The notes under the pieces are model-generated. The model was not told the DNA's origin. It searched no databases and worked only from the letters and a program-made list of their open reading frames with translations. Below, one piece after another: positions 42,361 through 54,989 of a stretch of DNA of 64,000 nucleotides. The stretch comes from Bimastos eiseni. Taxonomy: Eukaryota > Annelida > Clitellata > Crassiclitellata > Lumbricidae. Where the stretch lies: positions 9,178,471-9,242,470 of the forward strand of contig OY365822.1 of NCBI GenBank assembly GCA_959347315.1, given 5' to 3'. Position 1 is the stretch's first letter. Every line of letters starts with the position of its first letter. The translations under genes were made by a program, and so were the position numbers.

Positions 42361-42774
42361 ACTTTGATCATCACGACTGAAAATGAGAATGGTATTGGTA
42401 ATAATTATTAAGATTACAACGCGCCTTAGCGTTAACCCACGGGAAGTACTTTTCCTTTTTGGCCGCCAGGAGGACGCCATCTATCAACCAGGCTCCGTGA
42501 GATAAACAACCATCGGACTGACTGAACGCATCTCGACCGATCATCACAGGCCTTGGTTGAATTAATAGGTCATTTAGTGCGCTTCTCTAATCCTTCGTCT
42601 TTGGGACTCGTATTGGCGTCTTTAAGATGCATCTAGCATATTAATTACACGCATAAACCAGGCACTTATATCGCTTCCACGGATGTCAGATATTTTTCGG
42701 ATAAATTGGATCTTAAGTCTTCTATCGAGTTATAATGTCTGATGAAAAAGCCATATCATATCGATGGTGAACAA

Positions 42775-42865
42775 TGTGAGTGCCGCTGAGTTAGTTTCTT
42801 AAAGGGGCGCTATATATCAATATCAGAAATGAATGAATGAATGAATGAATGAGTGAACCATGACC
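42775..42865 (+). mobile_element. LINE 3' tail with (GAAT)n
   Basis: GAGTGCCGCTGAGTTAGTTT, CTTAAAGGGGCGCTATATAT, then GAATGAATGAAT. Confidence 0.55.
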
Positions 42866-43384
42866 CACCCACGATCAGATGAATATTCAGAGGGTCAGAT
42901 TGAGAATTGTACAGACCCTGCTATAGGAACTTTGTTAGGTAGAAGGAGCAGAGACTGAGATAAAAACATCAATCGGTCATCTCGGCTTCTCTCATCTTAG
43001 AACTTTCCTTTTCTGTAGGAGTAACTCTGAATGGGTTATGCTGTGAGAAATATTGTGCATTGTACGGTATTATATTGTATATGATTATTCATAAAGCGCT
43101 ATTCACAAAATAAGTCCTTCAGAAGAAGCGCTTCGTAAATGATCAAGTGCAATACAATACAAACAGTGAAGGGCATAGAATGCACCAACAACGTCAGTCG
43201 TCATCGAAAGTCCTGTCGTCAACAAATATTCTCCACAGATGAGCCTCATAGGTCTCCACTCTCTGCTTTGTAAAGAATTATTGACGTCACTGGTGCACAT
43301 TCTTGGCTTCTGATGACAGCGGAAACTAAGACCGAGTCAAGTGAATCGCTCGCAACAAAAGATTACAGGCCACGTATAATATAT

Positions 43385-43460
43385 TATGAATTGCCGAGTA
43401 TAATGAATTGCCGAGTATAATATATTATGAATTGCCTAGTATAATATGTTATGCATTGCA
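43385..43460. repeat. Short tandem repeat, GAATTGCCGAGTATAAT-type
   Basis: About four units of TATTATGAATTGCC(G/T)AGTATAAT with length variants. Confidence 0.8.
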
Positions 43461-43604
43461 GACGCGATGTACCAAGGTAGGAGCAGAGGGTAAAGAGGAA
43501 AACCGTCAACCGGTGATGAACAATGATCGAAATGGTCAATGCTAATCCGTCTCTTGTGCCACGGAAAGACTGATAGGAGCAATACGTCTGTCTGTCCGTC
43601 TGTC

Positions 43605-43761
43605 TGCTAGCATACATACATATGCATGCATACAATGCATACATACATACATACAACGCATACATGCATACATACAATGCATACATGCATACATACATAC
43701 ATACATACATACATACATACATGCATACATACATACATACATACATACATACATACATACA

Positions 43762-43795
<34 letters not shown>

Positions 43796-43800
43796 AATGC
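43605..43800. repeat. (ATAC)n microsatellite
   Basis: CATACATAC units with GCAT and AACG variants. TATG-rich sequence continues at 43840-43990. Confidence 0.95.
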
Positions 43801-44067
43801 ATCCTTCCATCATCGGCCCCACATACATATGTGGGTCTATGCATATATGTATGTATGTATACGAATAATAATGTATGGATGCAGATATGCATGCGTGCAT
43901 GAATAACTTGTATGCATAAGTAGACTGTAGACGTATATATATATATGAATGAATGAATATATGAATGTACGTCTGTTTATATGTATGTAGGCTTATACAT
44001 GTCACAAATACTTCGTGTTTTTTACTTTATTCAAACTGACCTCATCCTAATTACAGCACATTGTATA

Positions 44068-44142
44068 TGAACTGCAGCGCCTCTGAGTAGATACCTTGAA
44101 GGGGAGCTATATAAAAATAACATTGATCGATTGATTGAACGG
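44068..44142 (+). mobile_element. LINE 3' tail with (GATT)n
   Basis: CAGCGCCTCTGAGTAGATAC, CTTGAAGGGGAGCTATATAA, then GATCGATTGATTGA. Confidence 0.6.
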
Positions 44143-44144
44143 AT

Positions 44145-45070
44145 TATTACAAGTTATTACAGAAGCTGAATTCAACCGTATGGCAATTACACAAAGCTCT
44201 AATGATGCTCTACTGCTCAATTCACCAACGCCACCTAGCGAATGGAAGGTCAAGTCAACCTTTACATGCATGCATCTATGTATGATGAATGTGTGTGTGT
44301 ATGTGTGTGTGTGTCTGTTAAACGTTTTATTGTGTCGTAATTTCTCTTTTCTTATGCTTATGTATGCCTCCCATGGGTCGGTCTGCGGGGGGGAAGGGTC
44401 GTCATCACCACGGGTCAACCGGATGACCTCTGAGTGTGCTGCATGGCACGTCTGTCGGCTTCTGGTCATCATCAGAGCCACATTCCAGCACCGGTTAAAT
44501 CGCACAAGATGCGGTAAGAATACGAAAACATTTAAACAACGATTGGCACGAATGCAAGCAGCAAACCTCTGTCAGACGAAATCAACGTCATATACGGAGT
44601 AACTAACGGTGGCGGTCAGAGTAATAGACTTTTAGACAACGTTCTTTGCTTTTGGCACAACCGCCAGGGTTTTACAAGTTTTCAATTCTGCTTTCTATTG
44701 TCGTGGCTGGCTCATGATTACAGGAAGTCACAGGACATTATAAAATTCACTGCACAACAGAGTGCAATTTACAGAAAATGACACAAACAATGCCGCTCCT
44801 ACCCCTTTTATCGTCCACTTACCCCACCTTCGGATAAAGATTATCGCCAAATTTCAAGAATTTTTTCGTCGAACCAAATAACGAGGCACCTATTGGATTT
44901 GGAACGTAGTACATCCTTCGCAGTGGTGTCCAATGCAAGATGCACCAAGCGATGGCAGGCAAAATCGAAGCCTTAAGCAGGTCACTATCTAAAGGCAACT
45001 TATCGGGGATAAGCAATTTATTAAGCTTTACATTCAGAACGTAGTGACACAATCGAACTTGCATAACGAA
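44145..45070. other. Intergenic, no gene recognised
   Basis: Short (GT)n at 44292-44315. The open frames here show no family motif. Confidence 0.5.
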
Positions 45071-45074
45071 CAGG

Positions 45075-45099
45075 GAGAGAGAGAGAGACAGACAGAGAC

Positions 45100-45164
<65 letters not shown>

Positions 45165-45448
45165 TAGAGAGAGAGAGAGAGAGAGATAGACAGACAGAGA
45201 GACAGGCAGAGAGAGACAGAGAGAGACAAAGAGTGATCGGGGAAGAAATAGAGAGACGTAGACAGAGAGATAGAGACACAGAGAAGTAGAAAGAAGCAGA
45301 GAAAAAGAAAGAGAAAGAGAGAGAAAGAAAGAAAGACAGACAGACAGACAGCCAGATAGAGACGGAGACAGTGAGAGAGAGACAGAGACAGACAGAGAGA
45401 CAGAGAGAGATACAGAGAAAGACAGAGACAGACAGAGACAGACAATTG
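45075..45448. repeat. (GA)n/(GACA)n tract
   Basis: Purine-rich simple repeats on the plus strand. Confidence 0.93.
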
Positions 45449-45584
45449 CATAACTACGACCAGCAACAGAAAGAGTTCGTTCAATCGAGTCGACTGCACG
45501 CGATCGCAATAGAAATATGCAATAATGTTATCCGATTTAATATCACGCTCGTTATTATCGCACCCAGACTTGGGTGATAAAGAC

Positions 45585-46015
45585 TCTGATACCGAGTGTG
45601 ATGCTGTGCGGATCAGAGACGTGGACCATGTGAGAAAATAAGACATGAGAAAACTCGAGGCTTTTGAAATGTGGACGTGGAGAAAGTGGGTAAAATTAGC
45701 TGAAGACGGAACACAGACAAACGAGGGAATGGTGAAAGGAATTTGAGCAGATAGGGCAACTATACACACAATCAGAAAGAAACAAGGGAAATGGATTGAG
45801 CTCAAGATGAGAAGTAAGACTCACCATTAAGAACAGTCATCGAAGACACAATGAATGGGAGGCGGACAAGAGGAAGACCAAGACAGATGATGCTTGACTG
45901 GATGACGACAGATGGATATGGAAAGCTAAAAGAAGTCCAACAGCGAGAGGATTGGGGACGTCGGACATTTGAACCTGCTGAAGTTAACAGACGAAGAAGG
46001 CTTGTCGTTATTCAG
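45585..46015 (+). pseudogene. LINE reverse transcriptase C-terminus, copy 2 (decayed)
   Basis: Reads LCGSETWTM, then a decayed LEAFEMW-type stretch, then MNGRRTRGRPRQMMLDWMTT, DGYGKLKEVQQREDWGRRTF, EPAEVNRRR, with frame breaks. The CGSETW and RGRPR blocks are standard for non-LTR retrotransposon ORF2 ends. Confidence 0.72.
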
Positions 46016-46349
46016 TAAACGACGTCATCAAATTTGCTGGGCAAAACTTACCTCATCCAGTGCGATTGCCATGTTTGTGTTCATCCCGGAGCAGTCGGAG
46101 TTATTTTATTTCCGGTTTATTGCACGTGGTGCGTGACTGGCGCTATCTCCGGACGGTTATGAGACGATCAGTACTAATGTGGCCGTATACGAGGCAATTA
46201 TTTGGACAACAAAACTGGCGGAAAGAGGTGGAACTCCGAAATACTCAAAGCGATACTTACTGTTGATGCACTAATATCAATATTGCGGCTCAATTTGTAA
46301 TGTAGGCATACTGTTACTTTTTAAATTTATTTATTACGAACATTTCGGT

Positions 46350-46595
46350 GTGGGGCAGTGGCTGATCGGTTAGAGGGGTCAGCCCGTAACGTTCAGTGTG
46401 TGCTGAGCGAGCGGTTTCGAGCCTCGTCCGGGGCGTTAGTCACTGTGTAGGGACCTTGAGCAAGTCCTTCGCGCTCAATTGCTCTGCAGTACAACTGCAA
46501 TTGCGCCGTCGAGGCGTGTGTATGAACTTCTGAGCAAAAGATGTTGGAAGAAGGGCGATATCAAATTTCGGTAATAATAATAATAATAATTTCTA
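46350..46595 (+). mobile_element. tRNA-derived SINE S1, copy 2, with (AAT)n tail
   Basis: A-box-like GTGGCTGATCGGTTAGAGG, B-box-like GCGGTTTCGAGCCTC, body AGGGACCTTGAGCAAGTCCT, ACAACTGCAATTGCGCCGTC, AGATGTTGGAAGAAGGGCGA, then GGTAATAATAATAATAAT. The most complete copy in the window. Confidence 0.85.
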
Positions 46596-46599
46596 TAGA

Positions 46600-47240
46600 T
46601 TTCAAGATTTCCTTTCTACAATGATGTTACAGTCAATAGGGGCCTATGATCGAAACGTCAGGCGAACTTGAACACACTCGAATAATAGACGACAAGAAGA
46701 ACCACTATCATAGTCACTACTGGCTATTATGTAGTATGGGTCCAAATGTAGACCTAAATGTGCATCTTCGGAACTTATGAACATGGCCCATGGTTAATTG
46801 ATGGGAAAATTATGGGTGTTTGGCCGTCTTCGGTGCTAGGTCAGCCTAGGGTGAAGTCAATCCAATAAACAGCACAGTGCAGCACTTCATTTTTTGCGCG
46901 GATTAGCATACGTGTGTGGCTCAATCTAGAAGTTGTGCATTCCTAGAACTGAGGCAGCGCCAGTCTCAAGCTTGAATAAAGGGGAGTGCGATGCTAATAA
47001 TCTCTGTTAACGCTCAGTGTCAGTGTCGTTAAACTGTGGGTTACTCTATGCAGCTGGAATCAGTCACGTATACACTATTATACAGCATCAACTCTTCTTC
47101 CTTGACCTCTGCGATTTTGTTAGCACCTTGAAACTGCCTGCCCTCTTCCTCATTTAAGATAATAGCCCTGGTGGGGAGCGCCTCTGACTTAAATCGGCTC
47201 AATTTAAATAATTGAACACTATTGCTTATCTAACTTTCAA
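46600..47240. other. Intergenic with one D1 repeat unit
   Basis: One D1 copy (46955-47050, minus) and a LINE-like GGGAGCGCCTCTGACTTAAA at 47173-47195. Otherwise plain. Confidence 0.5.
46955..47050 (-). repeat. Repeat family D1, single copy
   Basis: GCAGCGCCAGTCTCAAGCTT, GAATAAAGGGGAGTGCGATG and CGTTAAACTGTGG align with D1 units in reverse. Confidence 0.6.
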
Positions 47241-47244
47241 TCAC

Positions 47245-47760
<516 letters not shown>

Positions 47761-47764
47761 TGTA

Positions 47765-49035
47765 ATTCAGGCCTATATATTGAAAAAATTGTTGCGATGT
47801 AATTTACAACCAACCTCTTTTAAACTAAAATAGAGTGCTATACGTAGCATCTAAGTATAAAGACTGTAATTATTATATATGCCTAATCGCATGCGGGACT
47901 AATCCACCGTCTAAATAAAACCGCCGACGTGCGCTTTCATTTCCGTATTGGGCCTCATTTTTACTATCGGTCTAGTTCTGTATGCGCTGTTTCTTAAATA
48001 AATATGCGACGATAATTAATATTTATATTGGTTATTGACTTTACAGTTTATATTTTGATATTTGAGCTCCTTCTCTGAAATTTAGTTTTCTGTTTAGAGG
48101 CCAAGCTGTATATTGATCTAAAAATAATAATCGTTTTTTGATAATATAGATGCAACGAGTGCAGGGAAACTAAGATAGAGTAGTTCGATGATGTTACAAA
48201 GGTCACGATGCTCCGGTAGTAGGAACTTTTGTGTTTTACTCGTGTATGAATATGTATGTATATACATATGTATACATGTATACATATATACACTCTATGT
48301 ATATATATAATTATGATTTCTGTGTTCTTACCCAACATGAACTCACAATGATCAATGCCGTTTGGGCCCCGATAGCCGGTTTATCGCAGCAACGGGCCAA
48401 CGGCTACATGTACAGGATGTATGTATGTATTAGGCTGTAGTGTATACTATAGATGCGTATTTCCTTAGTAACTTTCAGTTTAAATTTTTATTTGAATTTC
48501 TTGCTCTTGTCATCTGGTCTTCAAACATATGTTTGAGTCCTTGTTAGATCTACCAGTAGTTTACTTGAGTTTGGATGACCCCTAATTTCGGCCCTAAGCT
48601 ACTGCAGTGTATATCAATTGTGTATACTATACCGACAAAGACAGACTAGTGGTGTTGAATCAAAGGCAATGCCAAAAGCCCGGACGGGTGCGAATGGGAT
48701 GGACCCTGGAGGAATATAGTCGGTCAAATCATTGTAGGACTACTGTAAAGAAAACCTACCAACAGAATAAACAACAATTAAGGGCATAATTGTGTTGTAC
48801 TGTATTTATAGGGTGAACCGTTCAGAAGCACTGCCAATACCAGTGCAGAAGTCACCGCGAGAATAAGTATATTTTTAGAAAAGCGAAGGTGGATGAGAGA
48901 CAGCAAGATAGAATTTTCTAAAAAAATAGAGAACTGTGATCGAAATTACAGCTCCATAAGCCTACGTAGAACCGCTCCACCAGCGCTACCATATGAAATT
49001 GCTGGCATGGTATATTATTTACCGCTTAAACCATT
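47765..49035. other. Intergenic, no gene recognised
   Basis: AT-rich. A (GTATACAT)-type patch lies at 48245-48310. Confidence 0.5.
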
Positions 49036-49039
49036 AAAA

Positions 49040-49335
49040 CAGCGGTGCAAAAAACCAAGATTTTAAAACTCAAAAGTTGCTTTTGAAGTTTTGGGTTTTT
49101 ATTTGCTGTTTTGGTTTTTAATTTTCCTTTGGATTTTGTAACAATAGTTTTATTATAAAAAAACATCAAACACAGCATGAAAAGAGATCCAACTCGTTTT
49201 TAAAATTAATTTAGCTTCATTTCGGTCTGAACAAATATTTAAAAAAATAAAAAAAATGCCATTTTTTCGTATTGTTGTGGTTTTCTAAAAATTCCAATAA
49301 ATAACCAAATAACCAAAACCCATGATGTTTGCAGC
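49040..49335. repeat. Dispersed repeat D3, copy 1
   Basis: AAAACCAAGATTTTAAAA, GTTTTCCTTTGGAT(T/C)TTGTA, ATTAAACACAGC(A/C)TGAAAA and AATTAATTTAGCTT are shared with 50425-50690 in the same orientation. No ORF; class unknown. Confidence 0.7.
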
Positions 49336-50424
49336 CTTGACTAAGACTAACAATAATTATTATCCTACTCACCTTAATTCTTTATGTCTGGTGCTTAAAA
49401 GCCCACGCCAAAGCCTGTGACGTTTTTTATATCGCCTTTAATCCACAGTCACGTCTGGTCACGCCGTACGTCCGCGGCATCCTTAGTAATAGCGCAGCAT
49501 AAATTGCTACGTTCCTGAATCCGCACGACTGCAGCGTGAGTCCACGACGCACGTCGCGTCACCTTTCCAGAAAACGCTGTGACGTAATTATTTATTATCG
49601 CCCGCGATACTTTGCTGACGGAAGCGAAACTCGAGTCCACATTTGAAAACCTACAAGAGTCTCTGAAATTAATGTTTCCTACTAAGCGAGTGGCGGGTAG
49701 AAAACGGCGGACAAAAATTCTAAGCAATTAATGGTGTTTCATCTTAATTGAGTCTAGTTAGATTGTATTATAGACCAACCAGGTCTCTGAGCATCCTGTT
49801 GTTCGGTGATTGGCTGAATGGATGTAGGGCAGTGACTATGCTACCTACGTGCAGTGTCGTGTAGGCCTGCACTACGTGAGTGGGATTTCGGTGGGCAGCA
49901 GTTTCGGGAAATGCTGCAACAGAAATTGCCGGCTAATAACAGCTAGGAACGGCCTGCATAGCGTTTATTCGACTAGTTTGCAGCTGCATCGGTGGTCTCT
50001 ACTACAGGCGGAGGGGAGGGCAGATGCAAGCTCATGTGAGCGAGTGCTTAGGCCTACCTGGTTTAAGCGCAGCTAACTTAAGAGTCTACCGCATAATTAT
50101 ATAGAGTTACGGCAGCCAATTAGGTAAATTTCCCCGCGATAATTGCTTTGAATCAAATGGACCTACTGTATTTGTTAGAATTTTCCATGGCCTAAATAAG
50201 ACGTATAATGCTGTTTGTTTGTTCAATTGTGCGTCTAATGACTGCATACAATGTCATTGTCTTGCATGTGCTCAAATACAATGCTTCAAAGTTACGGTAG
50301 TAATTATGTACTTTCATATAGTTAAATTGTGTTTCGTTTGCCACAGTTCTCTAGCGATCCCTCCTCAGCATCCTTAATACGCTTCTAAGACTCTCCGATC
50401 GCGCGGTACAGTACTCCCAAGGGT
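49336..50424. other. Intergenic, no gene recognised
   Basis: GC-richer than its surroundings at 49440-49720. A 92 codon minus-strand frame there has no recognisable motif. Confidence 0.45.
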
Positions 50425-50690
50425 CAAAAACCAAGATTTTAAAAAAAAATTCTTTTTTGGGTTTTTTGGTTTTATTTGGTTTATTTAGTTTTTAGTTTTC
50501 CTTTGGATCTTGTAACAACAACTTTGTTATAAAAAGCATTAAACACAGCCTGAAAACGATCTCCAACTTATTTATATAATTAATTTAGCTTGATTTCCGA
50601 CTGAATAACACACAATTAGTAATATAATAGTAATATTAATAAATTAAAAAAATATATATTTAAAAAACCAAAAAGTTGGCATTTTTGTTT
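50425..50690. repeat. Dispersed repeat D3, copy 2
   Basis: Second copy of the element at 49040-49335, about 1.1 kb apart and more A/T-expanded. Confidence 0.7.
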
Positions 50691-51111
50691 TTTTTGTCTG
50701 GCCTATGCTGGAGAAGGCTCTTCATAAAGTAACAAGAGCAACAACAATGACGCGTTTGATGCGTTCGTTCTCAGTCTGATGGGGCACATAATAAGTTGCG
50801 AGGACCGCGATCGCTTGGAGCGCCTCAACACGCGGATGAAACGAGCGGGATTCATGCCAACGGAAGCTCCGTCAATAGAGAAGAGTGCTGAACGCTGTTA
50901 GGGTTAGTGTAGTTTTATAGACATATACGAAGATTCCTCTTACTCCTTTTTGTCAATCACGCGCCGGAAGTATTTCGCTCTCACCAATGACAGCGGACCA
51001 AAAGATCAAACACATTATGCGTTAGTTTAAGTCCAAACTACTATAGGCTTAGACTATTACATGTAAATACGAGAAACTGCGCTGACAACTGTTTCTTATG
51101 CATATCAGAAT

Positions 51112-51235
51112 CATGTTTTCAAAGTCTAGGCCCTAATTCAACTGTTCGTATGGCCCCCTCTAAGATCCCACCCCATTTTCCTCATACGCATGATGCACGT
51201 TTGTCCGCCACTTGCTGATAAAAGAGTGTGATAAA
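51112..51235. repeat. Dispersed repeat D2, copy 2
   Basis: TGTTTTCAAAGTCTAGG...CAACTGTTCGTATGG...CCCCATTTTCCTCA...CCACTTGCTGATAAA. Matches 735-870. Confidence 0.6.
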
Positions 51236-51239
51236 AGAG

Positions 51240-52785
51240 ACCATTATAGCGTCTTCCTCATTTAACCAAGATTGGGACTGGCACTACCAAAGTACAAGCA
51301 GTGACGGCGTTTGTTTGACTAGCATAGTTTCAGTTTAGCGACACTGTGATAACGGAGATGATGTGCGTCGCCCTCCTTCTTTGTCCTGGCTTGGGACTGC
51401 CACTGTCTGAGTGCTGGCAGTTGTGGAAGTGGAATTAAGACGATTAGTATCGCCCTCCACGTTTATCCAGGCTTGGGACTGGCACTGCCAAAGTATAAGC
51501 AGACTGAATGCTTTGTACCCTTTCACAGCGTCAGTATTGAGCGAGCGTTTTAAAGGTGTCTACCTAAGTGCGAACGGTGGCGGTGTTAATGTTTTTTGAC
51601 TGTGTTTGTATTATTATAAAGCTGTATTTAATAACGCCTCCATAATGAGGATGATATGCGTACATTCATTCGTGGAGGAAGCCTGTGTGATTTCATTCGT
51701 GGCGGAGGCGTGTGTGATAATAAGATTTTGACGTTTTGAGGTATTCATTCCTGGGTCGAGATATTAGAATCGCAAGATTACTTCTTACCGTTCCGGGACG
51801 ATTCGACCAATTTAATTGGCAGAAAATGCCGACAGAGGTATTTAACTGAGGTGGTGGGAGTTGCTGTTTACGACACTGTGTGAATAGTGTGATAACAGAG
51901 ACTATTGGTGTCATCCTTCTTCTTTAATTAGGCTTGGGACTGACACCGCCAAAGTGCCAGCAGTTGTGGAGTTTGCTTGACTAATAGTTGCCGTGTAGCG
52001 ACACTGTGTGATGACAGAGACGTTTGTTTGTTTGACGATAATTTATGCGTTGCTCTCCTCCTTTGTCCTGGCTTAAGTTGGGACGGCCACTGCCTGAGTT
52101 TTAGCAGTTGTGGAATAAGGACGATTACGTCGCCCTCCACCTTTATCCAGGCTTGGGACTGGCGCTGCCAAAGTATAAGCAGATTGAATGCTTGTACCCT
52201 TTCACAGTGTCAGTATTGAGCGAGCGTTTAAAATGTGTCTACCTACCTATCAAAGTTCGAACGGTGGAGTGGCGGATTTAATGGTTTTGACTGTGTGTGT
52301 TTATTGTTATAAAGGTGTATTTAACGACGCCTCCATAACGAGGATGATATGCGTACATTCATTCGTGGCGGAAGGGTGTGTGATAATTAGATTTTGACGT
52401 TTTGCGGCATTCGTTCCTTGGTTTTGATTTTAGAATCGAGAGTAAGATTACTTCTTACCATTCCGGGACGATTCGACCAATTTAATTGGCAGAAAATGCC
52501 GACAGAGGTGTTCGACTGAATTGGTGGTAGTTGCAGTTTAACGACACTGTATGAATAGTGTGATAACAGAGACGATTGGCGTCGCCCTTCTTCTTTAACT
52601 AGGCTTAGGACTGGCACCGCCAAAGTGCTAGCAGTGTTGGAGTTTGTTTGACTGGTATATAGTTGCAGTGTTGCGACACTGTGTGATAACAGAGATGATA
52701 TGCGTCGCCTTTCTCTTTTGTCCTGGCTTGGGACTGCCACTGCCTGAGTTTTTGCAGTTGTGGTATTAAGACGATTAGTATTTCC
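51240..52785. repeat. Higher-order tandem array of family D1 (~680 bp unit built on ~90 bp subunits)
   Basis: The subunit contains GCGACACTGTGTGATAACAG, AGACGATTGGCGTCGCCCTT and AGGCTTGGGACTGGCACTGC then CAAAGTATAAGCAG. Cores lie near 51271, 51387, 51467, 51929, 52067, 52148, 52602 and 52719. The span 51325-51985 is repeated at 51986-52665, and a third partial copy follows. Each long unit also carries TTCATTCGTGG(A/C)GGAAG and GGGACGATTCGACCAATTTA. No coding potential seen. Confidence 0.85.
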
Positions 52786-53209
52786 AGTTTAATTGCATTG
52801 ATGCGTTTCTCTTGAGCCTGTGTGATTAGTATCGTCGCTTATATAGGCCCACTCGTTTTTGTTGGAACGTCTGAACTTTACTTATGTGTGAGAGTTGCTT
52901 TCTCTAAGGAAGTTTACATTATTTCCTGCTTTTCGGTAATTAGCCTGACAGTTATCAATTTCCGCTTGAGAGAGTTAAGTTGCTGTGGTCGACGTTAATT
53001 CATGTACATAGCTCTAAAATAATTAGTTGCAAAAACCCAAAAAACATAGAAAGATTTCTATAATGTTCCCTTCCTGTTACGTTGATGGTCACTACTAGTT
53101 TACACACACAAATTTCACAAATTTCTAAATATTCTTTTACAATTGATGTGCATGTTACTGTGAGAAGGAAAGAGCAATTGGTGAAATCTTGAGTCCATGC
53201 TAAGATGTT

Positions 53210-53365
53210 AGTATTGGGTGGAGTGTGGTGGATTGGTGGGGGTTGGTTGGAGAGGAGGTGGGTTTAGTGGCAGGAGGTGTATTGAATGTGGCAGGATGTG
53301 GGTGAGTGAAGGTCGTTGGGTTTGGGATGAGTTTTTGGTGGGTGGTTGGTGATGTGTGGGAGGGT
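53210..53365. repeat. G/T-rich (GGTGG)-type stretch
   Basis: TGGTGGATTGGTGGGGGTTGG and similar. A Thr/Pro-rich minus-strand frame over it is probably composition only. Confidence 0.6.
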
Positions 53366-53689
53366 GTATGGCAATCTGCCCAACTGTCTAAAGTCAATAT
53401 CTGGCTAACAACACTGTCAAAGAGGTTATTACAAACCACCCTGTTCAATCTCGCAATCAGATCCCGTTATCAGCCAATGAAATAAAGATAACTATGAAAT
53501 ACCAAGATCTAAATTAAGATGATCATATATCCGATTTGACCAACAAGAAAAAATCCACTTTACTATGATCATAATGGAATCAAGAGAGTTACCATAAATA
53601 AAACGCAAGTGAGAAACAGAACTTTTAACTTCTTTGAAAATGACCTGAAACTCAGACAATCACTGATGTAAGGCTGGATCATGAAATAG

Positions 53690-54145
53690 CATCAAGAATA
53701 TCACTGCAAACGCAAAACAATTCATAAACCTCTTAAAGAAATACCTCAGGAAGATCACTGCAATTGCAGCTCAACCCAAAAACCGAGATCAATTTACCTG
53801 TAACAGAAAGTAGCCCAGAAAGATGACTTTAATTGCAACCCAACCTAAAATCGAATTCAATTTACCCGTAAAAGAAATTACCTCAGGAAGATTAGTGTAA
53901 TGGCGGAAACCGAGATACATTCTTCTGTAAAAGAAATATCACTTTAATTGCAACTCAACTCAGAAACGAAGATCTATTTTCTTGTGAAGGAAATTACGTC
54001 AAGACGAAATTACCCCAGAAAGATCATTTTAATTGCAACTCACCCAGAAGCCGAGATCCAGTTTCCTATGAAAGAAATTATCTCAGGAAGAAATTATTCC
54101 TGAAAGATCAAACTTATTGCAACTCATCCAAAAACCGAGTTTCGT
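53690..54145. repeat. Decayed tandem repeat, ~70-85 bp unit
   Basis: Units run AAGAAATTACCTCAGGAAGA, TCACTTTAATTGCAACTCAA, CCCAGAAACCGAGATC...TTTACC. AATTGCA anchors lie at 53762, 53831, 53946, 54031 and 54116. Fainter copies may run on to about 54500. Confidence 0.7.
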
Positions 54146-54149
54146 CTGC

Positions 54150-54985
54150 CTTTTTACCTCAAGAACTATACAGTTAATGCGATTTAGCCTAGTTGCGGAG
54201 TACGATCAGACAATTTTTCAATCGAAATTACCATAATGTGGAATCATCGCTGAAACCAAACAATGAAACTGTAAAGAAACGATCTGATAAAGAACATTGC
54301 AAGTTATATCGAACATTCTAAACCCCATTTAAATGCAAAGGACGTGAAATTGGGAGTTTTACTGACGTGTCTCACCCCAAATATGTCGAACGCTATTTCT
54401 CCTGGAAGTTTGCTATAAATGCGACTCAATTCAGAAACATTGCGCCATTTAACTGAGAATGAAACGACCTTAATGGAGATAACGACTCAACCGAGAAAGG
54501 TGAAAATCATCGTTTAATCCCCAAAGATCGTGACTATGCTGATTAGCAATGGCGGTGCGATTTATCCAGAAATCGAACCTTACTCAAATACGAGACAAAG
54601 CTCATTATAAATGACGGTTACAGTTAACGTGGCTCAAACCAGAAAACGAGTTCCAAACAACTGCAAAATAATTGAGCTCAAGATCTTTACCGTAGGCCTA
54701 AATTCGATTCAGGTCAAAAATATCAAACCTCTGTTCACGAAGATGCAAATGAGCGATTGAGGATTATTTTGTTTAAAAATCAGCGGAGGAACCACAACCA
54801 AATCACCTCAAGAGAGCGATGCCCACACCCAGTCATCCGATGCTGGTGGTGGTGATGGGTTTGGGTGGGTATCGATTGCCAAACGCACTACATCAACATC
54901 TGGCCAACAGCATGTGACGTACTCACTTATGATGAAACGTCATCACTCGATGGCTTTTACCGTGAAAGCCGATCAGCCTCGAAAC
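54150..54985. other. Intergenic, no gene recognised
   Basis: Possible further decayed tandem units, then a GGTGGTGGTGATGGGTTTGG stretch near 54842. Confidence 0.45.
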
Positions 54986-54989
54986 CTAC

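Noticed and set aside
42062..43800. CRISPR-like or regularly spaced arrays in the ATAC tracts
   Set aside because: Plain tetranucleotide microsatellites in a eukaryotic genome; no repeat-spacer structure.
46350..46430. Functional tRNA gene
   Set aside because: A- and B-box-like segments are present but the cloverleaf is poor and the sequence continues into a SINE body shared by other copies.
49449..49727. 92 codon minus-strand frame in GC-richer DNA
   Set aside because: No recognisable motif, splice partner or codon pattern that sets it apart from chance.
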